This document shows, piece after piece, positions 26,273-36,605 of a stretch of DNA of 64,000 bases. Origin of the DNA: an uncultured Planktomarina sp. (GTDB taxonomy: Bacteria > Pseudomonadota > Alphaproteobacteria > Rhodobacterales > Rhodobacteraceae). Made by a program: the position numbers and the translations under genes. The stretch lies in the NCBI GenBank assembly GCA_905181815.1, contig CAJIZA010000001.1:372001-436000 (forward strand), written 5' to 3'. The notes below the pieces were generated by a model. That model saw nothing but the letters and a program-made list of their open reading frames with translations. It ran no database searches and had not been told where the DNA came from. Within the stretch, counting starts at the first letter, position 1; every line of letters begins with the position of its first letter.

Positions 26273-27148
26273 ATGGCGATTACTGCTGCAATGGTGAAAG
26301 AAATGCGCGAAAAATCCGGCGCAGGCATGATGGATGCCAAAAAAGCACTCACCGAAAACGATGGTGATATGGAAGCCGCAATGGATTGGCTGCGCACCAA
26401 GGGTCTGGCCAAGGCTGCAAAGAAATCCGGGCGTACGGCTGCTGAGGGCCTCGTGGCCGTGGCCGTGCAAGACGGTAAGGGCGTTGCGGTTGAGGTAAAC
26501 TCAGAAACCGATTTCGTCGGCAAAAACGCAGATTTCCAAGCCATGGTTGCGAAAATAGCAACCGCTGGTTTGTCCACAGACAGCACAGAGACTTTGGCCG
26601 CGACTGTCGTGGACGGCAAGCCTGTGGCTGACCTCATCACAGATGCGATTGCCACAATTGGCGAGAATATGTCTTTGCGCCGCATGGCAGCGGTTTCGGC
26701 CGATACTGTTGTGTCCTATGTGCACAATGCCGCTACAGAGGGTATGGGCAAGATTGGCGTTTTGGTCGGCCTATCTGGTGACAATGAAGCCTTCGGCAAA
26801 CAGCTGGCTATGCATATCGCCGCGGCCAATCCCACTGCGTTGGACGAAGCCTCTTTGGACCCAGCGATTGTAGAAAAAGAAAAGCAAATTCAGATGGATA
26901 TTGCGCGTGAAAGCGGCAAGCCTGAAGCTGTAATTGAAAAAATGATTGTAGGCCGGATGAAAAAATTCATGGCTGAATCCACCTTGATGGGTCAAGATTT
27001 TGTGGTTAATCCCGATCTGACGGTTGAAGCGGCGGCCAGAGAAGCTGGAGTAGAGGTCACAGGATTTGTGCGCCTTGAAGTGGGCGAAGGCATTGAGAAA
27101 GTGGTTGAAGATTTCGCAGCAGAAGTTGCGAAAACGATGAAGGGTTAA
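26273..27148 (+). CDS. tsf: Translation elongation factor Ts
   Basis: Nucleotide exchange factor for EF-Tu, 291 residues. It starts [31 protein letters not shown] (UBA-like domain), and the EF-Tu-contact motif [13 protein letters not shown] is intact. The start at 26273 follows AAAAGGAAC at ideal spacing; the frame is open much further upstream but overlaps rpsB there and is not coding. A terminator follows at 27171. Confidence 0.97.
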   Translation: MAITAAMVKEMREKSGAGMMDAKKALTENDGDMEAAMDWLRTKGLAKAAKKSGRTAAEGLVAVAVQDGKGVAVEVNSETDFVGKNADFQAMVAKIATAGLSTDSTETLAATVVDGKPVADLITDAIATIGENMSLRRMAAVSADTVVSYVHNAATEGMGKIGVLVGLSGDNEAFGKQLAMHIAAANPTALDEASLDPAIVEKEKQIQMDIARESGKPEAVIEKMIVGRMKKFMAESTLMGQDFVVNPDLTVEAAAREAGVEVTGFVRLEVGEGIEKVVEDFAAEVAKTMKG

Positions 27149-27170
27149 CCCACCCCGAAATAACATTTTG

Positions 27171-27196
27171 AAGGCGTCCCTTGGGGCGCCTTTTTT
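27171..27196 (+). terminator. Intrinsic terminator of the rpsB-tsf operon
   Basis: AAGGCGTCCC with GGGGCGCCTT, a stem of about nine pairs with a small loop, followed by six T in a row, 22 bases after the tsf stop. Confidence 0.88.
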
Positions 27197-27455
27197 GCAC
27201 CCTTCAACCGGGCAGGGCGCGCCCGAGGCATGTGCGCTACATCCCACCGGGTCAGTGCTGAGTTTGATCCGTCATACAGTGGGCAAGAAGATATCCTTCT
27301 TTATGTTTTAAGCTTGATGATGAGTTTTGTTCTTAGGGTTCGTTACGGCTTACAAACTTGGCATCGTTGAAAGCACAACACCTATAGTAATATTCATAAT
27401 GTATATTATGTTAAAATATAATATATGATAAAGACACAAGTCCAGGCGCCACGAT
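27197..27455. other. Convergent intergenic gap without a gene
   Basis: Between the ends of tsf (plus) and the carbonic anhydrase gene (minus). No credible reading frame. The stretch 27390-27435 is almost pure A/T (TAATATTCATAATG, ATATAATATATG) and differs sharply from its surroundings; I see no function for it. Confidence 0.6.
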
Positions 27456-27989
27456 TTAGCCTTCACTGATCACCATCAATCCCTTAGCAAAGCGCCGCAT
27501 GTTGGACTGATAGCCCATGGCGGAAGCCAACAGGCCTTCGATTTCCGCCTCGGTTAAACTACGCAGCACCTTGCCTGGCGCACCGATGACAAGGGAATTA
27601 TCGGGAATGATTTTGCCTTCAGTAATCAAGGCGCCGGCGCCGATCAAGCAGTTGTGGCCAATCTGAGCTCCGTTCAGAACAATGGCGCCCATACCAATCA
27701 AGCTTTGATCGCCGATGGTGCAGCCGTGCAAGATCGCCTTATGCCCAATGGTGCAATTGTCGCCTATGGTCAAAGGAAACCCAATATCCGTATGCAAAAC
27801 GGAATTTTCCTGCACATTTGAGCCGAATCCGATTTCAATCCATTCGTTATCCCCACGCAGCGTCGCGCCAAACCAGACCGAAGCGCCAGACATGAGACGG
27901 ACCTTTCCTATCACATTGGCATCGGGCGCCACCCAAAAATCGTCATTGTCAGGAAATTCAGGTTTTTTTTCATCAAGCTTATAGATCAC
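27456..27989 (-). CDS. Gamma-type carbonic anhydrase-like hexapeptide protein
   Basis: 177 residues of left-handed beta-helix built from hexapeptide repeats ([30 protein letters not shown]). The three metal-binding histidines of the gamma carbonic anhydrase family are at His66 (VLHTD), His83 and His88 (GHKAILHG). The group also includes YrdA and PaaY, so activity as a carbonic anhydrase is likely but not certain. Its first 11 bases overlap the end of gmk, so it is the last gene of a yicC-gmk unit. Confidence 0.88.
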   Translation of the reverse strand: MIYKLDEKKPEFPDNDDFWVAPDANVIGKVRLMSGASVWFGATLRGDNEWIEIGFGSNVQENSVLHTDIGFPLTIGDNCTIGHKAILHGCTIGDQSLIGMGAIVLNGAQIGHNCLIGAGALITEGKIIPDNSLVIGAPGKVLRSLTEAEIEGLLASAMGYQSNMRRFAKGLMVISEG

Positions 27990-28620
27990 TGTTCATCTCA
28001 AATTCAGTTTGCAGCGCGCGAACGTGCTCGACCAGACCGGGCTGTTGGCTCCGGCGCAGGCGCTCTGTTGTGACAATGGTTTTTAACTTTTCTTCAGTTG
28101 CATCAAGATCATCATTGATCAAGACATAATCATATCCAGACCAATGGCTTATCTCATCCCAGCTCTTTTGCATACGCTTGACAATTGTCTCTGCGGTGTC
28201 TTGCCCCCTGCCCTCAAGCCGGCGTTGCAGTTCGGTGATAGAGGGTGGGAGGATGAAGATTGAGAGCACATGCTCTTGCAATGCGGAGTTGGAAATCTGC
28301 TGGGCGCCTTGCCAGTCAATGTCAAACAATACGTCCAGACCCTTGCCGATGGCCGCGTCTACGGGCCCTTTCGGCGATCCATAAAATTTGCCAAAAACAT
28401 GTGCGTGTTCAAGCATCTCACCATCGCGCACTTGGCGTTTGAAATCAGTTTCATCAACAAAAAAATAATCCTGACCGTCCACCTCTCCCTTGCGCATCAT
28501 ACGGGTGGTTGCTGAGACTGAAAACGCCAATGATGGATCCCAACGCATCAACCGTTGCGCGAGCGTGGATTTACCCGCTCCGGAGGGGGACGACAGAATA
28601 ATTAACAGGCCACGCCGCAT
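27979..28620 (-). CDS. gmk: Guanylate kinase
   Basis: Phosphorylates GMP to GDP with ATP; 213 residues. The P-loop is [11 protein letters not shown] near the N-terminus, followed by the GMP-binding block [20 protein letters not shown] chose ATG at 28620, which follows GGAG by 8 bases; a frame-extending ATG at 28635 would overlap yicC and lacks a ribosome site. It begins 4 bases after the yicC stop, and yicC-gmk is a widespread pair. Confidence 0.95.
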   Translation of the reverse strand: MRRGLLIILSSPSGAGKSTLAQRLMRWDPSLAFSVSATTRMMRKGEVDGQDYFFVDETDFKRQVRDGEMLEHAHVFGKFYGSPKGPVDAAIGKGLDVLFDIDWQGAQQISNSALQEHVLSIFILPPSITELQRRLEGRGQDTAETIVKRMQKSWDEISHWSGYDYVLINDDLDATEEKLKTIVTTERLRRSQQPGLVEHVRALQTEFEMNSDL

Positions 28621-28624
28621 TGTC

Positions 28625-29506
28625 TCACTCCACATTTTGCACTTGTTCGCGCATTTGATCTATCAAGACCTTGATTTCAAGTCCAATGGCCGTCAATGCC
28701 TTTGAACCTGACTTGGAACACAGGGTATTGGCCTCACGGTTGAACTCTTGCATCAAAAAATCAAATTTTCGCCCGGAAGGCACGTCGGACGTTAGCAACC
28801 CCTGGGCCGCAGCGATATGGGCCTGCAAACGGTCAATTTCCTCAGTGACATCACTTTTCACCGCTAAAATAGCCATTTCCTGTGCCAAGCGCGCGGGATC
28901 AATATCCTGTTTTAGACGCGCGACGGCGGCCCTGAAATTATATTCATAGCTTTCGGTACGGCCCTTTAATGTGGCTGAAGCTTGGGTGATAAGCTCCTCC
29001 ATCTGCATTAGATTGTCGGCGAGTATACGGTGTAGCGCAGCGCCTTCGGCTTTTCGAGAGGCTTGAAATTGGGCAATCAGCTCTGGCAGACCTTCTGTTA
29101 AAACCTTCATGACCTGCCGCTGCGCCGCGGTATTGGCTTCCACATCTATAAAACCATTTTGCGCCGCAATTTCAGACAGGGTAAGCGGCGCAACCAACAG
29201 GCCTTTTTGCGCCGCATGCTCTGCCAAAACCACAGCGTTGGTCAGTATGTGATCCAATTTATCCGGATCTATTTGCCGCTGGCCCTGTCCGGCAATATGG
29301 GAAATCTTGAGTGAAAACTGCAATGATCCGCGGGCGACCTGGGATGAAATTACCTTGCGCGTTGATTGATCAAACCCAACCAACCATTCAGGCACTCGTG
29401 TGCGAATGTCCAACCCTTTGTTGTTGACACCGCGCAGTTCCATGGACCAATCGTAGGAGCCCGAAGCGCCACTCATCGAGGCCATGCCCGTCATTGATGT
29501 TAACAT
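28625..29506 (-). CDS. YicC-family endoribonuclease
   Basis: 293 residues with the YicC-like N-terminal domain ([32 protein letters not shown]) and the DUF1732 C-terminus ([39 protein letters not shown]). Enterobacterial YicC is reported to act as an RNase affecting small RNA turnover; activity here is by family only. GGGAGGG just upstream of the ATG is a strong ribosome site. First gene of yicC-gmk-carbonic anhydrase. Confidence 0.92.
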   Translation of the reverse strand: MLTSMTGMASMSGASGSYDWSMELRGVNNKGLDIRTRVPEWLVGFDQSTRKVISSQVARGSLQFSLKISHIAGQGQRQIDPDKLDHILTNAVVLAEHAAQKGLLVAPLTLSEIAAQNGFIDVEANTAAQRQVMKVLTEGLPELIAQFQASRKAEGAALHRILADNLMQMEELITQASATLKGRTESYEYNFRAAVARLKQDIDPARLAQEMAILAVKSDVTEEIDRLQAHIAAAQGLLTSDVPSGRKFDFLMQEFNREANTLCSKSGSKALTAIGLEIKVLIDQMREQVQNVE

Positions 29507-29627
29507 GCAACCCTCCCAAGCTTGCCATTTTCTATCTACGTTAAATTTTTGTCCAATAAAATGTAAAATATGATTATGAGAATCTTAGCCACAGTCTCGC
29601 CGACTTAACGGTGGGCAATGGGGACGC

Positions 29628-29963
29628 ATGCAATTACGGATTACCACGGTTCACTCACGCCGGCTACAGCGCGCGCTTTATAACTTGTGGCGAGCCTGGT
29701 TCCTGGTTGGCCAAATCCCCTTTTGGCAGTCGCTCTACTGCCAAGCGCTTGGCCCATACTTATCTGCCATTTGTGTCATCGGCCTGTCTGCCTCAAATAG
29801 CAGTATCCTTCGCATCGCCAGCACGCAAGCAAACCAGCTGCCGGCGCACGACAGCCGTAGCCAAAAGCTGGACGGCCTTAGCGCCCTAGCAATCAAGCCA
29901 CAGTTTGAACAACTGGTATCGCAGGTTTTTGCCTGGCAACCACCGTTGAGCATCACCTTGTAA
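29628..29963 (+). CDS. Doubtful hypothetical protein in a 657-base gap
   Basis: The gap 29507-30163 holds no recognised gene. The best reading frame encodes 111 residues, with the mildly hydrophobic N-terminal half LYNLWRAWFLVGQIPFWQSLY. GGGG lies 5 bases before the ATG and codon choice is not unlike neighbours. I recognise no domain. An overlapping frame at 29611 and one on the minus strand are less convincing. It could equally be a remnant or chance. Confidence 0.3.
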   Translation: MQLRITTVHSRRLQRALYNLWRAWFLVGQIPFWQSLYCQALGPYLSAICVIGLSASNSSILRIASTQANQLPAHDSRSQKLDGLSALAIKPQFEQLVSQVFAWQPPLSITL

Positions 29964-30163
29964 TTGCAGACCTCTATTCGGAAATCTGTGCTGACAGTGC
30001 TGCCGCTTTTGGATCGGCAGGGGCAGTTTTTATACGGCGCGCGCCTGCCCCAGCCCACAAGAGACTGACGTGCTGGTGCAATATATGTGACGCAACAAGG
30101 GAGAACAGATCCCTGCGCGCACCTATCTTAAATTGGTCAGTTAATCCTAAATATTCAACAATC

Positions 30164-31534
30164 CTAAACTGCCAGCCGCGCCGCGCGAGTTTTGTTGGTC
30201 TGGCTCAATTCCTCAGAGACCAAAAAGGCCAATTCCAATGATTGTGATGCGTTCAAACGCGGATCACAGGCGGTGTGATAGCGATCTGACAAATTCTCAT
30301 CCGTCACAGCCCGCACGCCACCAGTACATTCGGTCACGTCTTGGCCGGTCATCTCAAAATGTGCGCCACCCGGCACAGTATCTTCCGACCTGTGGATGGC
30401 GAAAAATTCTTGCACCTCACGCAACACGCTTTCAAACGGTCGGGTTTTATAACCAGATGAGGCCTTGATAGTGTTGCCATGCATCGCATCGCAGGTCCAA
30501 ACCACATTCGCACCTTCCTCCTTGACCGTTTTGATCAAGCGCGGCAAGTGATCACCTACAGCACCAGCGCCAAAGCGTGCGATGAGAGTCAAACGCCCCG
30601 CTTCATTCTCAGGGTTTAGCTTTTCCATCAACACTTTGAGGTCTTTAGCTGTCGTTGTGGGGCCACATTTTAGGCCAATCGGATTTTGCACGCCGCGACA
30701 GAACTCCACATGGGCACCATCAGGCTGGCGGGTACGATCGCCAATCCACACCATATGTCCGGAACCAGCCACATAGGTCCCGCTCGTGCTGTCCAAGCGG
30801 CATAATGCCTCTTCATACTCCAACAACAACGCCTCATGAGAGGTATAAAAATCAACAGAACTTAACTCAGCATTTTTCTCAGAGGTCAGCCCTGCCGCTT
30901 CCATGAAATCCAATGCATCCGAAATTCGATTCGCCATTTCACGATAGGTCGAAGCTTTTTGCGATTCAGTGAAGCCTAGGGTCCAAGAATGCACCTGGTG
31001 AATATCAGCAAATCCACCTTTGGAAAACGCGCGTAATAGGTTCAGAGTGGCCGCCGCCTGCGTATAGGCTTGCAACATTTTCTGCGGATTTGGAATGCGC
31101 GCCTCGGGAGTGAAATCGAGCTCATTGATAATGTCACCGCGATAGCTCGGCAGTTCGACACTATTCTGGGTTTCCGTTGGCGCAGAGCGTGGTTTGGCAA
31201 ATTGCCCTGCCATGCGGCCCACTTTGACCACGGGTACTTTTGCGCCATAAGTCAAAACCATGGCCATTTGCAGCATCACTTTAAACGTGTCGCGGATGTT
31301 GTCAGCGGAAAACTCTTTAAAGCTTTCAGCGCAATCGCCGCCCTGCAATAAAAACGCCTCACCGCGACTGACGGCTGCTAATTGCTGACGCAGGGACCGT
31401 GCTTCGCCAGCAAAGACCAACGGAGGATATTGCCGCAACTGCTGTTCAGCCGCAGTCAAGGCTGCTTGGTCCGTATAGTCGGGCATCTGAACTCTCGGCT
31501 TTTTGCGCCAATCAGATTTTTGCCAGCTGGTCAT
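30164..31534 (-). CDS. Class II 3-deoxy-D-arabino-heptulosonate-7-phosphate synthase
   Basis: First step of the shikimate pathway: phosphoenolpyruvate plus erythrose 4-phosphate gives DAHP. 456 residues of the plant/actinobacterial (type II) class, unrelated in sequence to E. coli AroF/G/H. The characteristic blocks [36 protein letters not shown] and [10 protein letters not shown] are present. ATG at 31534 has GGAG about 10 bases upstream and gives the standard start [12 protein letters not shown]; the frame is open to 31621 but that extension is not typical. Confidence 0.95.
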   Translation of the reverse strand: MTSWQKSDWRKKPRVQMPDYTDQAALTAAEQQLRQYPPLVFAGEARSLRQQLAAVSRGEAFLLQGGDCAESFKEFSADNIRDTFKVMLQMAMVLTYGAKVPVVKVGRMAGQFAKPRSAPTETQNSVELPSYRGDIINELDFTPEARIPNPQKMLQAYTQAAATLNLLRAFSKGGFADIHQVHSWTLGFTESQKASTYREMANRISDALDFMEAAGLTSEKNAELSSVDFYTSHEALLLEYEEALCRLDSTSGTYVAGSGHMVWIGDRTRQPDGAHVEFCRGVQNPIGLKCGPTTTAKDLKVLMEKLNPENEAGRLTLIARFGAGAVGDHLPRLIKTVKEEGANVVWTCDAMHGNTIKASSGYKTRPFESVLREVQEFFAIHRSEDTVPGGAHFEMTGQDVTECTGGVRAVTDENLSDRYHTACDPRLNASQSLELAFLVSEELSQTNKTRAARLAV

Positions 31535-31705
31535 AAGTATGTGCTCCGGTATTGTGTTAGCGTCATCGAAGGCGAGTTTATCGTGATTTTGGTTGATAAA
31601 CCACCAGAAAATGTGCCTCATAGCAATAGTGCCTTGACCTAGTTTCTCATCAAGGTCAAAGGGGGCCGTGTTGCCCAGATCAGGGCACGGTGAGGGATGA
31701 TCCGT

Positions 31706-32710
31706 ATGGACATATTTGATGAGCTCGTAGGAACAATTGAAGACCCCGGCAAGCCGCGGCGCTTTGTGTTTGTACTGCTCGAAGAGTTCACTATGCTGAG
31801 CTTTTGCGCAGCAGTCGAATCTTTGCGGATCGCGAACCGCATGTCAGGGCGCAACCTTTATTCATGGACTTTGATGTCTGAAAGTGGTGCGCCTGTATGC
31901 TGCGCTGCAGGGATCGAATTTGTTGTCCAGCATGAGTTGATTGATGTGTTGCGCGACGATACCGTCATGATTTGCGGCGGCGTGAACATCAAAACTGCCT
32001 CCACTAAAAAAATTGTCAACTGGCTGCGCCGTGAGTCGCGCCGAGGGCCTTTGATAGCGGGGCTATGCACGGCCGGTTATACGCTGGCTAAAGCGGGGCT
32101 ACTCGACGGCAAACGCGCTACGATCCATTGGGAGAACCAAGACAGTTTTATTGAGGAGTTTGACGAAGTCCAGCTGACCAAATCGGTCTTTGTCGTGGAT
32201 GGCAACCGCATTACTACCGCCGGCGGCACCTCATCGATAGATCTCATGCTGAAACTGATTGCGCAGGATCATGGTGAGGATTTGGCTAATGCGGTGGCCG
32301 ACCAACTCATATATTCCTCTATTCGTACCGATCAAGATACTCAGCGGCTCTCTATTCCGACGCGCATTGGAGTGCGCCATCCAAAATTGAGCCAAGTAAT
32401 CCAAAAAATGGAGCAGAATATTGAAGAGCCTATTAGCCCTTCAATCTTGGCCCACGATGTTAATATGTCGACCCGGCAACTTGAGCGCTTGTTCCGTCGT
32501 TATCTCAACCGCTCTCCGAAGCGTTATTATATGGAGCTGCGTTTGCAAAAAGCCCGCAATTTGTTAATGCAAACAGATATGTCAGTGATCAATGTGGCTT
32601 TGGCCTGCGGTTTTGCCTCACCCTCACATTTTTCAAAATGCTACCGGGCTCATTATGATACTACCCCTTACCGTGAACGCGGCGCGCAATCGTCGCGCTT
32701 GGCCAAATAA
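31706..32710 (+). CDS. AraC-family regulator with DJ-1/PfpI-like N-terminal domain (GlxA type)
   Basis: 334 residues: an N-terminal class I glutamine-amidotransferase-like domain ([26 protein letters not shown], and [27 protein letters not shown] around the elbow cysteine), then two AraC helix-turn-helix motifs ([22 protein letters not shown] and [25 protein letters not shown]). Related regulators control choline, carnitine, betaine or arginine use. GAGGG lies 9 bases before the ATG at 31706, so the ATG at 31697 is less likely. It stands upstream of and co-directional with the Liv-type transporter and may regulate it. Confidence 0.92.
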   Translation: MDIFDELVGTIEDPGKPRRFVFVLLEEFTMLSFCAAVESLRIANRMSGRNLYSWTLMSESGAPVCCAAGIEFVVQHELIDVLRDDTVMICGGVNIKTASTKKIVNWLRRESRRGPLIAGLCTAGYTLAKAGLLDGKRATIHWENQDSFIEEFDEVQLTKSVFVVDGNRITTAGGTSSIDLMLKLIAQDHGEDLANAVADQLIYSSIRTDQDTQRLSIPTRIGVRHPKLSQVIQKMEQNIEEPISPSILAHDVNMSTRQLERLFRRYLNRSPKRYYMELRLQKARNLLMQTDMSVINVALACGFASPSHFSKCYRAHYDTTPYRERGAQSSRLAK

Positions 32711-32841
32711 GGCGACACTCCACTACACGCGCTTTGTCACATGATGCGCAGAACTAATGAGATACGGCAAGAATCGCTTCCTTTTTGACAATAGCCCTTC
32801 TATCGTCTGTCATAGTTCAAATAATAAAACGGGAGAACGTT

Positions 32842-34023
32842 ATGAGAAAACTGCTGCTGGCCACTACGGCTGTTGCATTGTCCGCGGGCGCTGTGTCTGC
32901 GGAAGACATTAAAATTGGAGTTATTTTGGGGTTCACCGGCCCAATTGAATCGCTGACCCCACAGATGGGCGCGGCGGCAGAAATGGCCATGGCGGAAGTT
33001 AACGCCAGCAGCGCACTTCTTGGCGGCTCTACCGTGACCTCTGTACGCGGCGACTCCACCTGTATTGATGCGGGCGCAGCGACGGCTGTGGCGGAGCGGT
33101 TGATCACCTCTGATGGTGTTAAAGGCATCATGGGCGCCGATTGTTCTGGCGTGACCGGTGCTATCTTGTCCAACGTGGCACTGGCCAACGGCATTGTGAT
33201 GATTTCACCTTCTGCCACATCGCCTGCCTTGTCCACTGCAGAAGATAATGGTCTATTCTTCCGCACTGCGCCCTCTGATGCGCGCCAAGGCGTAGTGATG
33301 ACAGACGTCTTGTTGGAAGAAGGCATCGACACCGTCGCAGTCACCTACACCAACAATGACTATGGCAAAGGCTTGGCCGATAGTTTCCAAGCGGCCTTCG
33401 AGGCCGCTGGCGGCACAGTAACCATTAATGCAGCCCATGAAGACGGCAAGGCGGATTATTCTGCTGAGATCGGCGCTTTGGCTGCGGCTGGTGGTGATCG
33501 TTTGGTCGTGGCAGGTTACGTTGATCAAGGTGGTTCCGGCATCGTCCGAGCTGCTTTGGACTCCGGCGCCTTTGACACATTTCATTTCCCAGACGGCATG
33601 ATTTCCGCGAAGTTGGTTGAGAATTTTGGATCAGACATCGATGGATCCAGCGGTCAGGTGCCCGGCACAGACAGTGCCGGCGCGGGCATCTTTGCAGCGA
33701 TGGCCGGTGATGACTTTGACGGCACATCCCCATTTGCCGCCGAATCCTATGACGCGACCGCTTTGATTGTCCTAGCCATGCAAGCGGCCGGATCTTCAGA
33801 TCCAGCTGCGTATAAAGATAAAGTCATGGAAGTGGCAAATGCGCCTGGCTTGAAAATCCAACCTGGCCAGCTTGGCTTGGCCCTGCAGGCCGTTGCGGCA
33901 GGCATCGACATTGACTACGAAGGCGCAACTGCAGTTGAGCTGATCGGTGGCGGCGAGTCGGCTGGCAACTATCGTCAAGTTGGCTATGAAGGCGGTGCAG
34001 AAATCACTGTTAAATACCGCTAA
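32842..34023 (+). CDS. Branched-chain amino-acid-type ABC transporter, periplasmic binding protein
   Basis: LivJ/LivK-family (Peripla_BP_6) binding protein, 393 residues. A clear signal peptide LLLATTAVALSAGAVSA precedes mature EDIKIGVILGFTGPIESLTPQMGAAAEMA. The start at 32842 is fixed by GGAG 7 bases upstream; the frame is open to 32785 without signal character. It heads a complete five-gene transporter. The ligand may be a branched-chain amino acid or another small amide or acid, since many family members bind other compounds. Confidence 0.94.
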   Translation: MRKLLLATTAVALSAGAVSAEDIKIGVILGFTGPIESLTPQMGAAAEMAMAEVNASSALLGGSTVTSVRGDSTCIDAGAATAVAERLITSDGVKGIMGADCSGVTGAILSNVALANGIVMISPSATSPALSTAEDNGLFFRTAPSDARQGVVMTDVLLEEGIDTVAVTYTNNDYGKGLADSFQAAFEAAGGTVTINAAHEDGKADYSAEIGALAAAGGDRLVVAGYVDQGGSGIVRAALDSGAFDTFHFPDGMISAKLVENFGSDIDGSSGQVPGTDSAGAGIFAAMAGDDFDGTSPFAAESYDATALIVLAMQAAGSSDPAAYKDKVMEVANAPGLKIQPGQLGLALQAVAAGIDIDYEGATAVELIGGGESAGNYRQVGYEGGAEITVKYR

Positions 34024-34042
34024 ACACTGCCCCATGAGTAAC

Positions 34043-34070
34043 AACAGCCCCGTTTTATAGCGGGGCTGTT
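34043..34070 (+). terminator. Hairpin after the binding-protein gene (possible attenuator)
   Basis: AACAGCCCCG / CGGGGCTGTT, a perfect 10-bp stem with an 8-base loop, but only a three-T tail. It stands 19 bases after the binding-protein stop and 29 before livG. Such a leaky terminator or 3' stabiliser would let the binding protein be made in excess of the membrane and ATPase subunits. Confidence 0.65.
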
Positions 34071-34098
34071 TGCATGAAATGACTATTGGAGACTTGGC

Positions 34099-34878
34099 AT
34101 GATCAAGGTTGAAAACTTGCATCGCCATTTTGGCGGGTTTCACGCCGTAGATGGAGCGTCGTTGGAAATTCGTGAGGGCTCTATCACCGGTTTGGTCGGC
34201 CCGAATGGCGCTGGCAAAACCACTTTATTTAACGTGATTGCAGGCGTTTTGCCGCCCACTTCAGGCAGGGTCACTATGGCGGGTGAAGATATAACCGGAA
34301 TGTCACCGCATGAGTTGTTTCACAAAGGGCTGCTGCGCACCTTCCAGATCGCCCATGAATTCAGCTCAATGACCGTACGCGAAAACCTGATGATGGTGCC
34401 CGGTGGCCAATCGGGTGAAACCCTTTGGAATACTTGGTTTGGACGAAAACGCATCGCAAATGAAGAACGCTCGCTACAAGCGAAGGCCGATGAGGTTTTG
34501 GAATTTTTAACTGTGGACCATCTTCGCGATGAGAAAGCTGGCAACCTCTCGGGGGGACAGAAAAAATTACTTGAGCTGGGCCGTACGATGATGGTGGACG
34601 CGCGGATCGTTTTTCTTGATGAAGTTGGCGCAGGTGTCAACCGCACACTCCTCAACACCATCGGCGATGCTATTATTCGACTCAACAAAGAACGGGGCTA
34701 TACATTTTGTATGATTGAGCATGACATGGAATTCATCGGCCGCTTATGCGACCCAGTGATTGTCATGGCTGAGGGCAAGGTGCTGGCTCAGGGCAAAATT
34801 GAAGAAATTAAATCCAATGAGCAGGTGATTGAAGCCTATCTTGGCACAGGACTAAAAAATAAAGGCGCAGCAGAATGA
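34099..34878 (+). CDS. livG: Liv-type ABC transporter ATP-binding protein LivG
   Basis: 259 residues, the longer of the two ATPases. Walker A GPNGAGKTT near residue 38, the signature LSGGQKKLLELGR and Walker B RIVFLDEVGAG are present; the glycine after Walker B's Glu-Val replaces the usual EP-AG pattern. The BCA_ABC C-terminal extension ends VIEAYLG. ATGA-type overlap with livF. Confidence 0.95.
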   Translation: MIKVENLHRHFGGFHAVDGASLEIREGSITGLVGPNGAGKTTLFNVIAGVLPPTSGRVTMAGEDITGMSPHELFHKGLLRTFQIAHEFSSMTVRENLMMVPGGQSGETLWNTWFGRKRIANEERSLQAKADEVLEFLTVDHLRDEKAGNLSGGQKKLLELGRTMMVDARIVFLDEVGAGVNRTLLNTIGDAIIRLNKERGYTFCMIEHDMEFIGRLCDPVIVMAEGKVLAQGKIEEIKSNEQVIEAYLGTGLKNKGAAE

Positions 34879-35588
34879 CCGAACCCTTCTTGATCGGCGA
34901 GTCTATGACCGGCGGCTATGGTCGGGGCGCCGATATTTTGTACGACTGCACCATTGCGGTGCACCCCGGTGAAATTGCCGTGATAGTCGGCCCCAATGGC
35001 GCCGGCAAATCGACTGCTATGAAGGCTGTCTTTGGCATGCTCAACATTCATAAAGGCTCTGTGCGCTTGGATGGTGAGGACATCACCCATCTGTCGCCGC
35101 AGCACCGTGTGGCCAAAGGCATGGCCTTTGTGCCGCAAACTTCAAATATTTTTACCTCCCTTACGGTTGAAGAGAATCTAGAAATGGGAGCCTTCCTCCG
35201 CCGCGATGATATCCACGTGACGATGGAGCAGATTTTCGATCTCTTTCCCATTCTGCGCGATAAACGCAAACAGGCGGCCGGCGAGCTGTCTGGCGGGCAA
35301 CGCCAGCAGGTGGCAGTCGGCCGGGCCTTGATGACGCAACCTAAGGTTTTGATGCTTGATGAGCCCACAGCTGGCGTTTCACCCATTGTGATGGATGAGC
35401 TATTTGACAGGATCATCGAGGTCGCCCGCACTGGCATATCGATCTTAATGGTTGAGCAAAACGCCCGACAAGCGCTTGAGATTGCGGATCGCGGCTATGT
35501 ACTAGTGCAAGGTGCAAATCGTTTCACCAACACAGGTGCGGCGCTTTTGGCTGATCCAGACGTGCGCAAATCTTTCTTAGGGGGTTAG
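34875..35588 (+). CDS. livF: Liv-type ABC transporter ATP-binding protein LivF
   Basis: 237 residues. Walker A is GPNGAGKST, the signature LSGGQRQQVAVGRALM, Walker B VLMLDEPTAGVSP, and the switch histidine is replaced in MVEQNARQAL by the glutamine-asparagine typical of LivF. Start overlaps livG by 4 bases and livH starts 3 bases after the stop. Confidence 0.95.
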   Translation: MTEPFLIGESMTGGYGRGADILYDCTIAVHPGEIAVIVGPNGAGKSTAMKAVFGMLNIHKGSVRLDGEDITHLSPQHRVAKGMAFVPQTSNIFTSLTVEENLEMGAFLRRDDIHVTMEQIFDLFPILRDKRKQAAGELSGGQRQQVAVGRALMTQPKVLMLDEPTAGVSPIVMDELFDRIIEVARTGISILMVEQNARQALEIADRGYVLVQGANRFTNTGAALLADPDVRKSFLGG

Positions 35589-35591
35589 GCG

Positions 35592-36605
35592 ATGATTGAT
35601 CTTTTGAATGCACTGGTCGTGCTGTCCAATTATGTTCTGATCCCTGCCCTCGCGTATGGGAGCCAATTGGCCCTTGGCGCGCTTGGTGTGACTTTGATTT
35701 ATGGCATCTTGCGATTTTCTAACTTTGCCCATGGGGACACGATGGCCTTTGGCGCTATGGTGACCATCCTGGTGACCTGGCTGTTTCAAGGCTGGGGCAT
35801 CTCTCTTGGGCCGCTGCCTACGGCGCTTTTGGCCATTCCCTTTGGCATCGCTGCCACTGCCGCACTACTGCTGACCACTGACCAGCTGGTCTATCGGTTT
35901 TACAGGCAACAAAAAGCGGCGCCGGTGATATTGGTCATCGTTTCCATGGGAGTGATGTTCGTCATGAACGGCTTGGTGCGCTTTATTATTGGACCCAATG
36001 ATCAAAGGTTCTCTGATGGCGAGCGATTCATCATATCCGCGCGGGAGTTTAAAAAAATCACTGGCCTGTCAGAGGGTTTGGCCTTTAAAACCACCCAGGG
36101 CATCACGATTGTCACAGCCGTAATTGTCGTTATCGCATTGTTTTGGTTTCTCAACCGCACTAGAACGGGCAAATCTATGCGTGCCTTTTCGGACAATGAG
36201 GATCTGGCGCTGCTCTCGGGTATCAACCCCGACCGGGTAGTGATGGTGACATGGCTAATCGTTGCGGGTCTCGCCGCAACCGGGGGGGCGCTTTATGGAT
36301 TAGATAAATCCTTCAAGCCTTTCATTTACCTTCAACTTCTCTTGCCAATCTTTGCTGCGGCTGTGGTCGGTGGCTTAGGAAATCCGCTGGGGGCTATTGC
36401 GGGGGGCTTTGTTATTGCTTTCTCAGAGGTTCTGATTACCTACCCGCTCAAAAAGGTTCTCGGCTACCTACTGCCTGACCGTTTCGAGCCCGATACATTG
36501 GTCCAGCTTCTGTCTACGGATTATAAGTTCGCTGTGAGTTTCACAATTTTAATTATCGTATTACTGTTCCGTCCGACCGGATTGTTTAAGGGGAAATCCG
36601 TATGA
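35592..36605 (+). CDS. livH: Liv-type ABC transporter permease LivH
   Basis: 337-residue inner-membrane permease of the branched-chain amino-acid family with about eight helices. Family blocks are LALGALGVTLIYGILRFSNFAHGDTMAFGA and, near the end, FAAAVVGGLGNPLGAIAGGFVIAFSE. It is longer than E. coli LivH (about 308) because of an inserted loop near residues 130-165. Its end overlaps livM by 4 bases. Confidence 0.95.
   Translation: MIDLLNALVVLSNYVLIPALAYGSQLALGALGVTLIYGILRFSNFAHGDTMAFGAMVTILVTWLFQGWGISLGPLPTALLAIPFGIAATAALLLTTDQLVYRFYRQQKAAPVILVIVSMGVMFVMNGLVRFIIGPNDQRFSDGERFIISAREFKKITGLSEGLAFKTTQGITIVTAVIVVIALFWFLNRTRTGKSMRAFSDNEDLALLSGINPDRVVMVTWLIVAGLAATGGALYGLDKSFKPFIYLQLLLPIFAAAVVGGLGNPLGAIAGGFVIAFSEVLITYPLKKVLGYLLPDRFEPDTLVQLLSTDYKFAVSFTILIIVLLFRPTGLFKGKSV

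Noticed and set aside
27390-27435. A/T palindromic tract as a mobile-element end or attachment site
   Set aside because: No target duplication, matching partner repeat, integrase or tRNA gene is nearby.
29735-30058. Minus-strand 107-residue frame in the yicC-DAHP synthase gap
   Set aside because: Cysteine- and arginine-rich, no ribosome site, and it overlaps the more plausible plus-strand frame; looks like a shadow.
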